From JAIWNK01 sp964453115 (GTDB taxonomy: Bacteria > Chloroflexota > Anaerolineae > Anaerolineales > Anaerolineaceae): DNA of 64,000 bases. The translations under genes were made by a program, and so were the position numbers. Below the pieces are notes generated by a model, which saw only the letters and a program-made list of their open reading frames with translations, ran no database searches and was not told the origin of the DNA. This document shows positions 41,549 through 49,311 of the stretch, piece by piece; position 1 is the first letter of the stretch, and the number at the start of each line of letters is the position of its first letter. The stretch lies in assembly GCA_964453115.1 (NCBI GenBank), contig CAYVRT010000013.1, positions 30,229 to 94,228 of the forward strand. Direction: 5' to 3'.

Positions 41549-42661
41549 ATGGAAACGCCTTTTCACTTTAAGCTGCTTGCGCAAGATGGAGCGGCGCGCG
41601 CTGGCCTCTTTGAAACACCGCATGGCTCGATCCCAACACCGGTTTTTGCACCGGTTGGCACTCAGGCAACCGTCAAGGCGCTCACGCCGGCACAGCTGGC
41701 CGAAACGGGCGCAACGCTGGTGCTTGCCAATACCTATCATTTGTATCTGCGCCCCGGGGCTGACCTGGTGGCAGAGATGGGCGGGCTGCATTCCTTTATG
41801 CGCTGGCCGCACCCCATGTTGACCGATTCGGGTGGGTTTCAGGTTTTTTCGCTGGCGCAAATGCGCAAGGTGGATGATGAGGGGGTGACATTTAAGAGCC
41901 ACATTGACGGTTCTCTGCACCGTTTTACGCCCGAAAAGGCAATCGAAATTCAAGAAAAGCTGGGGGCGGATGTGGTGATGGCCTTTGATGAATGCGCTCC
42001 GCCCTATGACCGGGCCTATAACGAACGTTCGATGGCGCGCACCCATGCCTGGCTGTTGCGTTGTCAGCAGGCACAAACCCGCACCGATCAGGCCTTGTTT
42101 GGCATTGTGCAGGGCGGCATCTTTCCAGACCTGCGCCGTCAATCGGCAGAGTTTGTTGCCGGGCTAAATTTGCCAGGCTGCGCGATTGGTGGGCTTTCGG
42201 TTGGGGAATCGAAGGCTGAGATGTATGCAACGCTGGAGGTGGTGACGCCGCTTTTGCCGGTTGACAAGCCGCGCTACCTGATGGGGGTGGGGACGATTGA
42301 AGATTTGGTGAATGGGATTGCGCGCGGGGTAGATATTTTTGATTGTGTGCTGCCCACCCGTCTGGCGCGCCATCAGGCGGCCATGACGCGCCGCGGACGG
42401 CTTAACCTGATGAATGCCGGGTTTGCGCATGACCCGAATCCAATTGAAGAGGGGTGCTCCTGTTACACTTGCCAGCAGTTCAGCCGTGCCTATCTGCGGC
42501 ATTTGATTGTTGCCAAAGAGATGCTGGCAGCAACCCTGCTTTCCATTCATAACATTCACCTGCTTGAAACCCTGGTGCAGCAGGCCCGGCAGGCGATTTT
42601 GGAAGGTCGCTATGCTGCTTTTGCCGAGCAGGCGTTGGCAGCTTTGGGAGAGATAAAATGA
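41549..42661 (+). CDS. tgt: tRNA-guanine transglycosylase (queuine/preQ1)
   Basis: A 370-residue enzyme that exchanges guanine 34 of GUN-anticodon tRNAs for preQ1. Motifs are ANTYHLYLRPG, the catalytic aspartate region LTDSGGFQVFSL, GVGTIEDLVNGIARGVDIFDCVLPTR (second aspartate) and the zinc site CSCYTC with a distal histidine. Length is normal. There is no ribosome-binding site, and the -10 box is only 8 bases from the ATG. It heads an operon with uppP (4-base ATGA overlap) and further genes. No preQ1 biosynthesis genes are visible. Confidence 0.97.
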   Translation: METPFHFKLLAQDGAARAGLFETPHGSIPTPVFAPVGTQATVKALTPAQLAETGATLVLANTYHLYLRPGADLVAEMGGLHSFMRWPHPMLTDSGGFQVFSLAQMRKVDDEGVTFKSHIDGSLHRFTPEKAIEIQEKLGADVVMAFDECAPPYDRAYNERSMARTHAWLLRCQQAQTRTDQALFGIVQGGIFPDLRRQSAEFVAGLNLPGCAIGGLSVGESKAEMYATLEVVTPLLPVDKPRYLMGVGTIEDLVNGIARGVDIFDCVLPTRLARHQAAMTRRGRLNLMNAGFAHDPNPIEEGCSCYTCQQFSRAYLRHLIVAKEMLAATLLSIHNIHLLETLVQQARQAILEGRYAAFAEQALAALGEIK

Positions 42662-43482
42662 GCATCTGGCAGGCGATTCTGTTGGGGATTGTGCAGGCTG
42701 CAACCGAGTTCTTGCCGGTTTCCAGTTCGGCCCATTTGGTGATTGTGCCGTTTTTGCTTGGCTGGCAATTGCCGGCGGATCAGGCATTTGTCTTTGATGT
42801 GTTGGTGCAGTTGGGGACTTTGCTGGCAGTCATGGTGTATTTCTGGCGAGATCTGTGGACGATTGGGCGTGGCTGGGCATTGGCTTTGCTGCGCAGGCGG
42901 CCTTTTGAGACGCAGCCGGCACGCCTGGGCTGGTATTTGATCCTGGCAACAATTCCGGCAGGGGCGGTGGGGATGCTGTTCAAGGATCAGATTGAGCAGG
43001 TGTTTTCCAGCCCGTCTGCGGCCGGTGGCTTTTTGCTGGTGACGGCAGCGTTGCTGCTTTCGGCTGAGCAGTGGGCCAAACCAACACAGCACCTGGAGAT
43101 GTTGGGCTGGAAGCACGCCCTGTGGATGGGCATTGGACAGGCATTGGCAGTGTTGCCGGGCGTGTCGCGGTCGGGGGCAACCATTTCTGCCGGGATGGGC
43201 AGCGGGTTGCGTCGCCCCGATGCAGCGCGCTTCTCTTTCCTCATGTCGGTGCCGATTATGCTGGCCGCAGGTCTGTTGGGCATGCTGGATTTGGGCGCGG
43301 TGCAGGGGCTGAACAGCTTTTTGCCATCGCTGTTGGCCGGGTTTCTGGTTGCGGCCGGGGTTGGCTATCTGGTCATTCGCTGGCTGCTTGGTTACCTGGC
43401 GCAGCGTTCCTTGCGACCCTTTGCCTTCTATTGCCTGGCGGTGGGCGGGCTGGTTTTGGTGTTGGGTTGGGTGCTTGGATGA
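42658..43482 (+). CDS. uppP: Undecaprenyl-diphosphatase
   Basis: A 274-residue BacA/UppP-family membrane enzyme that dephosphorylates undecaprenyl diphosphate to recycle the lipid carrier for envelope polymers. It has the signature EFLPVSSSAHL near the N-terminus and the second motif GVSRSGATISAGMGSGL, followed by RRPDAARFSFLMSVPIM. There are about eight hydrophobic segments. Its start overlaps the tgt stop by 4 bases, and its stop overlaps the next lipoprotein's start by 4 bases. Confidence 0.97.
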   Translation: MSIWQAILLGIVQAATEFLPVSSSAHLVIVPFLLGWQLPADQAFVFDVLVQLGTLLAVMVYFWRDLWTIGRGWALALLRRRPFETQPARLGWYLILATIPAGAVGMLFKDQIEQVFSSPSAAGGFLLVTAALLLSAEQWAKPTQHLEMLGWKHALWMGIGQALAVLPGVSRSGATISAGMGSGLRRPDAARFSFLMSVPIMLAAGLLGMLDLGAVQGLNSFLPSLLAGFLVAAGVGYLVIRWLLGYLAQRSLRPFAFYCLAVGGLVLVLGWVLG

Positions 43483-44225
43483 AGCGGGGCTGGTTTGTGG
43501 CGGTTGGTTTGTTGCTTGGGCTGTTGGCCTGTCAGGCAGAGCCGGACGTGCGGCAATTGCCCACCCCGCAGGTAATTCGCTTTCAGCTTGCCTCGCCGCT
43601 GGATTGGATGCGCCCGGCATTGGCCGATTGCGCCGTGCAGACTGGCCTGGCGCTGGCCGAGGTGCGCTCCGCTGAGAATCGTCCGGCGCAGGTGAGCCTG
43701 GTGTGGGGTGACCCGCATTTGCCACAAGGTACGCTGACGCTGTTGGGCGAGGACGTTTGGCTGCCGGTGGTTCAGGCCAACAATCCGTTGCGCAGTGTGC
43801 AGAGGGCAGACTTGCCGCTCTTTTGGGGTGGCGAACTGCAAACCTGGGGCGATTTGCTCTTGGAATGCAGTGACTGCATGCCCGAAAACAGCTTGTTACA
43901 AGAGCCGTTGCGTGTTTGGGGGTACGACCCCAACAGCGCTGAATTTGCTGCCTGGCAAGCAGTTGCACCGGACCTTGTTTCGTGGCGTGCCTTGACTGGG
44001 GTGGCCCCGAATGTTGCTGGGCTGCAAGAGGCAATTGCCAACGACCCAGCTGCATTGGGCTTTTTGCCGGCTCGCTGGCCGCTGATGGAGGGGGTGCGGC
44101 GAGTGGAATGGGATGGGGTACCCCCTTTGCCGGTGCTGGCCTGGACGGAGAGTGAGCCGCAGGCCGATTTGCTCGCCTGGCTGGGCTGTGTACAAACAAT
44201 GGCTTTTTCGACAACACAGCCCTGA
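43479..44225 (+). CDS. Lipoprotein with periplasmic-binding-like domain
   Basis: A 248-residue lipoprotein with MKRGWFVAVGLLLGLLAC as signal and lipobox. The mature part has an alpha/beta pattern resembling a phosphate- or anion-type periplasmic binding protein (SPLDWMRPAL, QVSLVWGD, VWLPVVQANNPL, EFAAWQAV). It is short for a full binding protein, so a one-and-a-half-lobe or solute-capture role is possible. No transporter genes are adjacent. The ATG lies in a 4-base overlap with uppP, so it is translationally coupled. The frame extends far upstream inside uppP but that part is a shadow. Confidence 0.6.
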   Translation: MKRGWFVAVGLLLGLLACQAEPDVRQLPTPQVIRFQLASPLDWMRPALADCAVQTGLALAEVRSAENRPAQVSLVWGDPHLPQGTLTLLGEDVWLPVVQANNPLRSVQRADLPLFWGGELQTWGDLLLECSDCMPENSLLQEPLRVWGYDPNSAEFAAWQAVAPDLVSWRALTGVAPNVAGLQEAIANDPAALGFLPARWPLMEGVRRVEWDGVPPLPVLAWTESEPQADLLAWLGCVQTMAFSTTQP

Positions 44226-44233
44226 ATTTGCGC

Positions 44234-44239
44234 TATAAT
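44234..44239 (+). promoter_or_regulatory. -10 box TATAAT before the pentapeptide gene
   Basis: A perfect TATAAT preceded by GCGC, 17 bases before the ATG at 44257. GGAGGTGA (44247-44254) sits directly before the start, a near-perfect ribosome-binding site. No -35 box was found. Confidence 0.45.
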
Positions 44240-44256
44240 GACTGTGGAGGTGACCG

Positions 44257-44760
44257 ATGGCCGAATTTAGCCGATATGAGATTTTTGTGCTGCTCAACCA
44301 GGATAAGCCGTTGTGGTTGAGTGGAATTGATTTGAGCGGGATGGATTTGCGCGGGGCGAACCTGCGCGGGGCAACGCTGGTGCACGCCAATTTGAGCAAT
44401 TGTAATTTGCAAGGCATTGATCTGCATGAGGCCAATTTGGGCGGTGCCAACCTGGAAAATTCAATCTTGATTGGGGCGAACTTGCGGGCCGCCTCGCTGC
44501 GCGGCACACAGCTGCGCGGGGCTGATATGAATGAGGCCAATTTGACCGAGGCCGATTTGTTTGAGGCGGATCTGACCAACGTCAATTTGCTACACGCCAA
44601 TTTGGGCGGGGCTGATTTGACGAGCGCCAACCTGACAAACGCCAATCTTTTTGGCACCAATGCGCCCGATTACCGCATTCTGCGCGCCAAATCGTTGGAT
44701 GGGGCTGTGATGCCGGATGGCTCGAAGAACTGGCGCGAGGAAGGGCATCAGCCCGGTTGA
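44257..44760 (+). CDS. Pentapeptide-repeat protein
   Basis: A 167-residue protein with about 20 tandem A(D/N)LxX repeats from residue 17 to about 150 (for example LSGMDLRGANLRGATL, NLTEADLFEADL). These form a right-handed quadrilateral beta-helix. The N-terminal segment (MAEFSRYEIFVLLNQDKPLWLSG) caps the helix. Similar proteins include DNA-gyrase protectors, but most have no known role. A strong ribosome-binding site and its own -10 box suggest independent expression inside the tgt operon. Confidence 0.92.
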   Translation: MAEFSRYEIFVLLNQDKPLWLSGIDLSGMDLRGANLRGATLVHANLSNCNLQGIDLHEANLGGANLENSILIGANLRAASLRGTQLRGADMNEANLTEADLFEADLTNVNLLHANLGGADLTSANLTNANLFGTNAPDYRILRAKSLDGAVMPDGSKNWREEGHQPG

Positions 44761-44770
44761 GAAGGCCTGC

Positions 44771-44953
44771 TTGAGGCTGCGGCAGGAGCGTTTTTGTGTT
44801 CCTGCGGGGCAGACGCTGGCTGACGCACTGCGCGGTGTTGGGCTGGAACCGGAACAGTTTTTGGCCGTCAGCCGGGGGCAAATGTTGCCGATGGAGGCGG
44901 TGTTGGCCGCCGGCGATGAGGTTCAACTGGTGGCTGTCATCGCCGGCGGCTAA
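44771..44953 (+). CDS. ThiS/MoaD-like sulfur-carrier (ubiquitin-like) protein
   Basis: A 60-residue beta-grasp protein ending in the functional di-glycine (DEVQLVAVIAGG), the site that is adenylated and thiocarboxylated by E1-like enzymes. I chose TTG 44771 because the frame then starts at the first beta-strand (RLRQERFCVPAGQTL) and AGAAGG lies just upstream. The longer in-frame ATG at 44717 has no ribosome-binding site and reads inside the pentapeptide gene. Roles could include thiamine or molybdopterin sulfur transfer, or tRNA thiolation as in TtuB. No partner E1 is in the window. Confidence 0.7.
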   Translation: MRLRQERFCVPAGQTLADALRGVGLEPEQFLAVSRGQMLPMEAVLAAGDEVQLVAVIAGG

Positions 44954-44962
44954 GCGTGCTGT

Positions 44963-46300
44963 TCAGGCGGTTTCCAGGTAGCGCTTTAGCTCCCAATCGC
45001 TAATGTGCAGCCGATATTCTTCCCATTCGGCCATTGCTGCCGTGTGGAAGTGGGCATAGGTGGTTGGGCCAAGCGCCTCTTTAATTACCTCGTCTTTTTC
45101 CAATTCGGCCAAAGCCTCCATCAGGGAACCAGGCAGTTCGCTGATGCCTAGCCGGGTGCGTTGTTCGGCATCCAGGTGATAGACGTTGATGTTGTTGAGC
45201 GGTTCCGGGCAGGCCAGGGCGCGGTCAATGCCATCCAACGCGGTAGCCAACATGGCGGCAAATGCCAGGTAGGGGTTGCAGGAAGGGTCGGGGCAACGCA
45301 ATTCGGCGCGGACAGCCTTGTATTGGCCTTCGGTGTAGCGCGGGATGCGAATGAGCGCTGAGCGGTTGGTTTGTGCCCAGCCAACATAAACAGGCGCCTC
45401 GTAGCCGGGGACAAGCCGCTTGTAAGAGTTGATGGAGGGGGCAACGATGGCCGAAAGGGCCCGGGCATGGGTCAATTGTCCTGCAATGAGCCCGTAGGCC
45501 AGCGGGGAGAGGTGGAAGGGATCCTCGCGGTCATAGAAGACGTTGTTGCCTTCCAGGTCGGAGAAGGATTGATGGCAATGCATGCCAGAACCATTGATGC
45601 CGAAAATGGGTTTGGGCATGAAGGATGCAACCAGGCCATGCTGGGCGGCAATTGCCTTGACGGTGTATTTCAACGTCAGGACGTTATCGGCGGTGCGCAG
45701 CGCATCGGCAAAGCGGAAGTCAATTTCATGTTGCCCCAATGCCACTTCATGATGTCCAACCTCCACTTCCAGGCCCATGCTGTTCAGGGCAGACATCAGC
45801 TCGGAGCGCACGCGCACGGCCTCGTCGTTGGGCGAAAAGTCGAAATAGCTGCCAACATCATGCGGGACGGGGTGAATGCTGTCGCCGCCATTGCGTCGGA
45901 AGAGGAAGAATTCCGGCTCTGGGCCAACCTGAAAGGTCAGACCGCGCTGACGGAGCTTTTCGAGGGCGCGCTTGAGAACGCGGCGCGGGTCACCTTCGAA
46001 TGGTGTGCCGTCTGGTTGATAAATATCACAAAAGAAGCGCGCCCGGCGCATCTCGACCGGCGTCCAGGGCAGCACCGCATAGGTATCCATATCCACACGC
46101 AGGTGCATGTCGCTTTCCTGAATGCGGGCAAACCCTTCGACCGAGGAGCCATCAAACCACAGGCCGTCATCCAGCGCCTGCGACAGGCGCTCAACCGGTG
46201 CATCCAGGCTTTTCACGGTTCCGGTCACATCGGTGAACTGGAAAGAAACAAAGCGGATGCCATCTTCCCGGGCGCGAGCAAGTACTTGTTGTTTGTTCAT
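44963..46300 (-). CDS. glnA: Type I glutamine synthetase
   Basis: A 445-residue GSI that joins ammonia to glutamate using ATP. Signatures are FQFTDVTGTVKSLD, WFDGSSVEGFARI, VGPEPEFFLF, GHHEVALGQHEIDFRF, the ATP-binding KPIFGINGSGMHCHQS and the glutamate-binding NRSALIRIPRYTEG. ATG 46300 follows GGAGG at a 5-base distance; an upstream frame to 46438 lies inside the leader. A Tyr near the adenylylation site (NINVYHLD) is present. The gene has a long structured leader with a terminator directly before it, so it is probably attenuated. It is convergent with the ThiS-like gene (9 bases). Confidence 0.97.
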   Translation of the reverse strand: MNKQQVLARAREDGIRFVSFQFTDVTGTVKSLDAPVERLSQALDDGLWFDGSSVEGFARIQESDMHLRVDMDTYAVLPWTPVEMRRARFFCDIYQPDGTPFEGDPRRVLKRALEKLRQRGLTFQVGPEPEFFLFRRNGGDSIHPVPHDVGSYFDFSPNDEAVRVRSELMSALNSMGLEVEVGHHEVALGQHEIDFRFADALRTADNVLTLKYTVKAIAAQHGLVASFMPKPIFGINGSGMHCHQSFSDLEGNNVFYDREDPFHLSPLAYGLIAGQLTHARALSAIVAPSINSYKRLVPGYEAPVYVGWAQTNRSALIRIPRYTEGQYKAVRAELRCPDPSCNPYLAFAAMLATALDGIDRALACPEPLNNINVYHLDAEQRTRLGISELPGSLMEALAELEKDEVIKEALGPTTYAHFHTAAMAEWEEYRLHISDWELKRYLETA

Positions 46301-46318
46301 CTCAACCTCCAAAAATTT

Positions 46319-46354
46319 AAAAAATAAACGGGACATGCAGGGGCATGACCCGTT
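46319..46354 (-). terminator. Rho-independent terminator in the glnA leader
   Basis: On the minus strand the stem AACGGG-CATG / CATG-CCCGTT (46327-46354, one A-A mismatch, short loop) is followed by TTATTTTTT. It ends just 18 bases upstream of the glnA ATG, so transcripts reaching glnA must escape it. Confidence 0.85.
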
Positions 46355-46677
46355 GTGGACGAATGCGTTGGCCTTCCCATGCAAAGAAACCGGTGTAAAA
46401 GTCACCGGGCCGCGTTTGCACGTTGGCACAGCCGTCACCGGCTGCTTTTGAGTGCAGACTTGAAATTCTGGAAGGGAGAAAGGAGCCTGCGACCGGCTCC
46501 AGAGGCATCCGCTGATCTACTCGATTTTTCCCTGTTAATTTCCCACACAGGGTTAACACACACTTCGCAGTGTGGAACCTCTACCTCGTCCTCTCACCTT
46601 AATGGGTGAGACTCAGCCGCTATTTCTCCGGGGGTATTCAATTGTTGTCCATTGATTTTGTGCCTGTCGTCTGGACA
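46355..46677 (-). ncRNA. Structured 5' leader of glnA, riboswitch/attenuator candidate
   Basis: This is the only gene-free stretch longer than 300 bases in the window (46301-46858). On the minus strand the transcript would hold these perfect hairpins: 46592-46611 (7 bp), 46559-46574 (6 bp, GCGA loop), 46482-46500 (6 bp), 46429-46444 (6 bp, GTGA loop) and 46390-46408 (6 bp). The last sits inside a TGCAAA/TTTGCA pairing (46380-46385 with 46415-46420). A long-range pairing (46357-46362 with 46586-46591) encloses about 220 bases, and the terminator comes right after. I could not match it to T-box, lysine, SAM, cobalamin, TPP or the known glutamine riboswitch consensus. Confidence 0.6.
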
Positions 46678-46683
46678 AGGAAG

Positions 46684-46713
46684 ATATTAACATGAGGACA
46701 TGACATTTGTCAA
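46684..46713 (-). promoter_or_regulatory. Promoter of the glnA leader transcript
   Basis: On the minus strand a consensus -35 TTGACA (46708-46713) is 18 bases from TAATAT (46684-46689). The predicted start near 46677 gives a leader of about 375 bases. Confidence 0.6.
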
Positions 46714-46800
46714 GGTTTTTTGAGGTTGGAGGGGCAAAAAGATTGCGGAAATAGAACAAATATGCTATTATTGGGCTATATCCTTTTTGGGAAGTTCGGC

Positions 46801-46806
46801 TATAAT
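46801..46806 (+). promoter_or_regulatory. -10 box TATAAT upstream of recA
   Basis: A perfect TATAAT preceded by GGC, 53 bases before the recA ATG. The -35 region is poor. I saw no complete GAAC-N4-GTTC SOS box in this gap. Confidence 0.45.
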
Positions 46807-46858
46807 TAATCCATCCTGGGCTGTGGCCCTGGAATTTGATTGTTCTAAGGAGTTTGAA

Positions 46859-47947
46859 ATGGCTCGTAAATCTTCTGCTGCTGCGCAACCATTGCCCGAT
46901 CAACCGCGTATGGACGATGCCCGTCGTTCCCTGCTCGACAAGGCATTGGGAGATATTGTCAAACGCTATGGCGAGGGTTCGATTATGCGGATGGGGGAGG
47001 CACACCAACTGGTGGTTGAGGCCATTCCAACCGGTTCCTTGTCGTTGGATATTGCCCTGGGCGTTGGTGGGTTGCCGCGCGGGCGCATTACCGAAATTTA
47101 TGGCCCCGAATCTTCGGGGAAGACGACCCTGTGTTTGCATATTGTGGCGGAGGTGCAGCGGCTGGGTGGGCAGGCGGCCTATATTGACATGGAACACGCA
47201 CTTGACCCTGTTTATGCGGCGCGTTTGGGTGTGGATGTGGATAATTTGCTCATTTCTCAGCCGGATATGGGCGAGCAGGCGCTGGAGATTACTGAAACCC
47301 TGGTGCGTTCAGGGGCGGTGGATTTGGTGGTGATTGACTCGGTGGCGGCGCTGGTGCCGCGGGCCGAAATTGAGGGGGATATGGGCGATGCTTCGATGGG
47401 GATGCAGGCGCGCTTGATGTCGCAGGCGCTGCGCAAGCTCTCTGGTGCCATCAATCAGACCAAGACCGCGGTTATCTTTACCAATCAGTTGCGCCAGAAA
47501 ATTGGGGTGATGTTTGGCAACCCCGAAACGACGACCGGCGGCATGGCGCTCAAGTTCTATGCCTCGGTGCGGCTGGATGTGCGCCGGATTCAATCCATCA
47601 AGGTTGGTGCGGAAATTATTGGCAGCCGGGTGCGGGTTAAGGTCGTCAAGAACAAGGTTGCACCGCCGTTCCGCACGGCTGAGTTTGACATTATGTACAA
47701 CGAGGGTATCTCAAAGGTCGGTGATATCATTGACCTGGCGACACAGCTGGAACTGATTACCAAGCGTGGGGCCTTCTTCTCGTATGGGGATGTGCGTTTG
47801 GGGCAGGGGCGTGAGAATGCCAAAGAATTCCTGCGCCAAAATCCGGAAATTAGCAATGAGATTGAGGTTGCCGTCCGGCAGCGAGCGATGGGCGGTGATG
47901 TGCCATTGATGCTGAGTGGCGGAGATGACGGTGGGGATGACGAGTAG
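46859..47947 (+). CDS. recA: Recombinase RecA
   Basis: A 362-residue RecA with the P-loop GPESSGKTT, the loop L1 region LVPRAEIEGDMGDASMGMQARLMSQALRKL, the L2 region GNPETTTGGMALKFYASVRLDVRR, and a C-terminal domain ending in an acidic tail (SGGDDGGDDE). It carries out homologous pairing and strand exchange, and activates LexA cleavage. ATG 46859 follows TAAGGAG at 46846-46852. The upstream frame from 46787 is in the promoter. Its stop overlaps the start of the next lipoprotein gene. Confidence 0.98.
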   Translation: MARKSSAAAQPLPDQPRMDDARRSLLDKALGDIVKRYGEGSIMRMGEAHQLVVEAIPTGSLSLDIALGVGGLPRGRITEIYGPESSGKTTLCLHIVAEVQRLGGQAAYIDMEHALDPVYAARLGVDVDNLLISQPDMGEQALEITETLVRSGAVDLVVIDSVAALVPRAEIEGDMGDASMGMQARLMSQALRKLSGAINQTKTAVIFTNQLRQKIGVMFGNPETTTGGMALKFYASVRLDVRRIQSIKVGAEIIGSRVRVKVVKNKVAPPFRTAEFDIMYNEGISKVGDIIDLATQLELITKRGAFFSYGDVRLGQGRENAKEFLRQNPEISNEIEVAVRQRAMGGDVPLMLSGGDDGGDDE

Positions 47948-48488
47948 CGCTTTCCGGCTGTGGCTGGTGAGTGTTTTGATGGCGCTGCTGCTGGCCGGTT
48001 GCGGCTGGCAGCAGCGTTCCGCTGCCGATGTAGACCAACCGCTTTTCCTGCCGCCGACGCTTGTGCCGCCGACGCCGGTTGTAACGCCAACAGCCGCAGC
48101 CTTTGCCCGCACTACGCAAGAACTGAACTGCGCCAATGGCCTGACCTTTCTCGCTGATCAAACCATCCCGGATGGCAGTCAGGTGCAGCCTGGCTCGACG
48201 TTGAGCAAAGTCTGGGAGGTGCAAAACAGCGGCACATGTAGTTGGACGGTGGCCTACCGGGTGAAACTGATTGCGGGTGACCCATTGGGGGCGGCGGAAG
48301 AGCAGGCCTTGGTGCCAACATTGGGGGGCAGCACGGCTGCCATTCGAATTTTGTTTCAGGCGCCGCTTCAGCCGGGTAATTATCGCAGCGCCTGGCAGGC
48401 CTACGACCCGCAAGGGGAAGCATTTGGTGATCCGTTTTTCATTGATTTTGTGGTGGTGTCGGCGCCGCCTGCTTCGCCAACGCCTTAG
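47937..48488 (+). CDS. Lipoprotein with NBR1-like Ig domain
   Basis: A 183-residue lipoprotein: signal peptide with lipobox (LMALLLAGC), a Pro/Thr/Val linker (about 35-60), then an Ig-like domain of the NBR1 four-tryptophan type. The landmarks are FLADQTIPDGSQVQPG, SKVWEVQNSGTCSWTVAYRV, APLQPGNYRSAWQAYDPQG and FGDPFFIDF. Such domains are frequent in Chloroflexota secreted proteins and their ligand is unknown. ATG 47937 overlaps the recA stop by 11 bases, suggesting coupling to recA, an odd partnership that probably reflects dense packing. Confidence 0.82.
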   Translation: MTSSAFRLWLVSVLMALLLAGCGWQQRSAADVDQPLFLPPTLVPPTPVVTPTAAAFARTTQELNCANGLTFLADQTIPDGSQVQPGSTLSKVWEVQNSGTCSWTVAYRVKLIAGDPLGAAEEQALVPTLGGSTAAIRILFQAPLQPGNYRSAWQAYDPQGEAFGDPFFIDFVVVSAPPASPTP

Positions 48489-49311
48489 CCTGTTGATTGG
48501 GGTGCTGTTGATGGGCTGCCTGCCGGGTTGTGCGGCGATGGTGGCTGTGCCGCCGCCAACGCTGCCGTTTACCCCAACCTGGACGCCTTTTCAACCCTTA
48601 CCGACAACAACTTCTGCGCCGCTCCCAACCTGGACCCCTTTGCCGCCTGCTACTCTGACCCTCACCTTGCCGCCGCCCTCGGCTACCCCTTCCCCGTTCC
48701 CATCTCATACTGCGACCCAAACCGAAATCCCGCCAACCCCAACGCTGCCCCCTTCTGCGGAGGTAACTGGCGTGGTGGGGTATATGCAGTTATATTCCCT
48801 GGATTGCGAATCGCGTTCGGCGGTGGATTGGGCTGCGTTCTTTGGCGTGCTGATTGATGAGGATGAATTCCTGAGCCGCTTACCGCTTTCGGATAATCCG
48901 GATGAGGGCTTTGTGGGGAGTGTCCATGGGATGCAGGGGCAGATACCGCCGCTTTCCTACGGTGTTCATGCTGCGCCGATTGCGCAGTTGTTGCGCGCCT
49001 ATGGTCTTCCAGCCGAGGAGCGACGCGGGCTGACCTGGGAAGAGCTCCAGGCGCAGATTGCTGCTGGCCGGCCGGTGATTGCCTGGGTGATTTATGGACT
49101 TGGAGAGGGGAACCCGGTTTCCTACACCTCGGCAAGTGGGCAAACGACAATTGTCGCAGCTTATGAACATACCGTGCTGGTGGTTGGCTATTCGCCCGAC
49201 TCGGTGACTGTGCTGGATGGAGACTGGCGGCAGACAGTGCCGGTGGAGCGTTTTCTCACCTCCTGGGCGGTGCTTGGCAATATGGCAATTTTGTATGCTG
49301 CGTTGCCCTAG
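48442..49311 (+). CDS. Lipoprotein with C39-like cysteine peptidase domain
   Basis: A protein of about 289 residues whose start is uncertain: TTG 48442 or 48448 gives a basic N-terminus and a lipobox-like LLMGC or LPGC. Any ATG would be inside the signal. A long Thr/Pro-rich linker (about residues 45-115) leads to a C39-type papain-fold domain. The candidate catalytic cysteine is in YSLDCESRSAVDWAAFFG, and the histidine in YEHTVLVVGYSPDSVTVLDG. Relatives are predicted secreted peptidases or amidases. It overlaps the NBR1 gene by 47 bases, and its stop lies in CTAG shared with the GH1 gene. Confidence 0.65.
   Translation: MILWWCRRRLLRQRLSLLIGVLLMGCLPGCAAMVAVPPPTLPFTPTWTPFQPLPTTTSAPLPTWTPLPPATLTLTLPPPSATPSPFPSHTATQTEIPPTPTLPPSAEVTGVVGYMQLYSLDCESRSAVDWAAFFGVLIDEDEFLSRLPLSDNPDEGFVGSVHGMQGQIPPLSYGVHAAPIAQLLRAYGLPAEERRGLTWEELQAQIAAGRPVIAWVIYGLGEGNPVSYTSASGQTTIVAAYEHTVLVVGYSPDSVTVLDGDWRQTVPVERFLTSWAVLGNMAILYAALP

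Noticed and set aside
42610..44217. Long minus-strand frame (535 codons) rich in Pro, Arg and Gln
   Set aside because: It lies antisense to uppP and the lipoprotein genes; composition is a GC-codon shadow with no domain or ribosome-binding site.
46355..46677. T-box or lysine riboswitch in the glnA leader
   Set aside because: TGCAAACGCG near 46411-46420 resembles the T-box core but breaks the tRNA-pairing bases, and GAGGTAGAGG resembles the lysine element start but its GCCGAAG and other conserved blocks are missing. Left as unassigned.
46740..46858. SOS (LexA) box upstream of recA
   Set aside because: AGAACAAATATG gives only one half-site and no GAAC-N4-GTTC palindrome.
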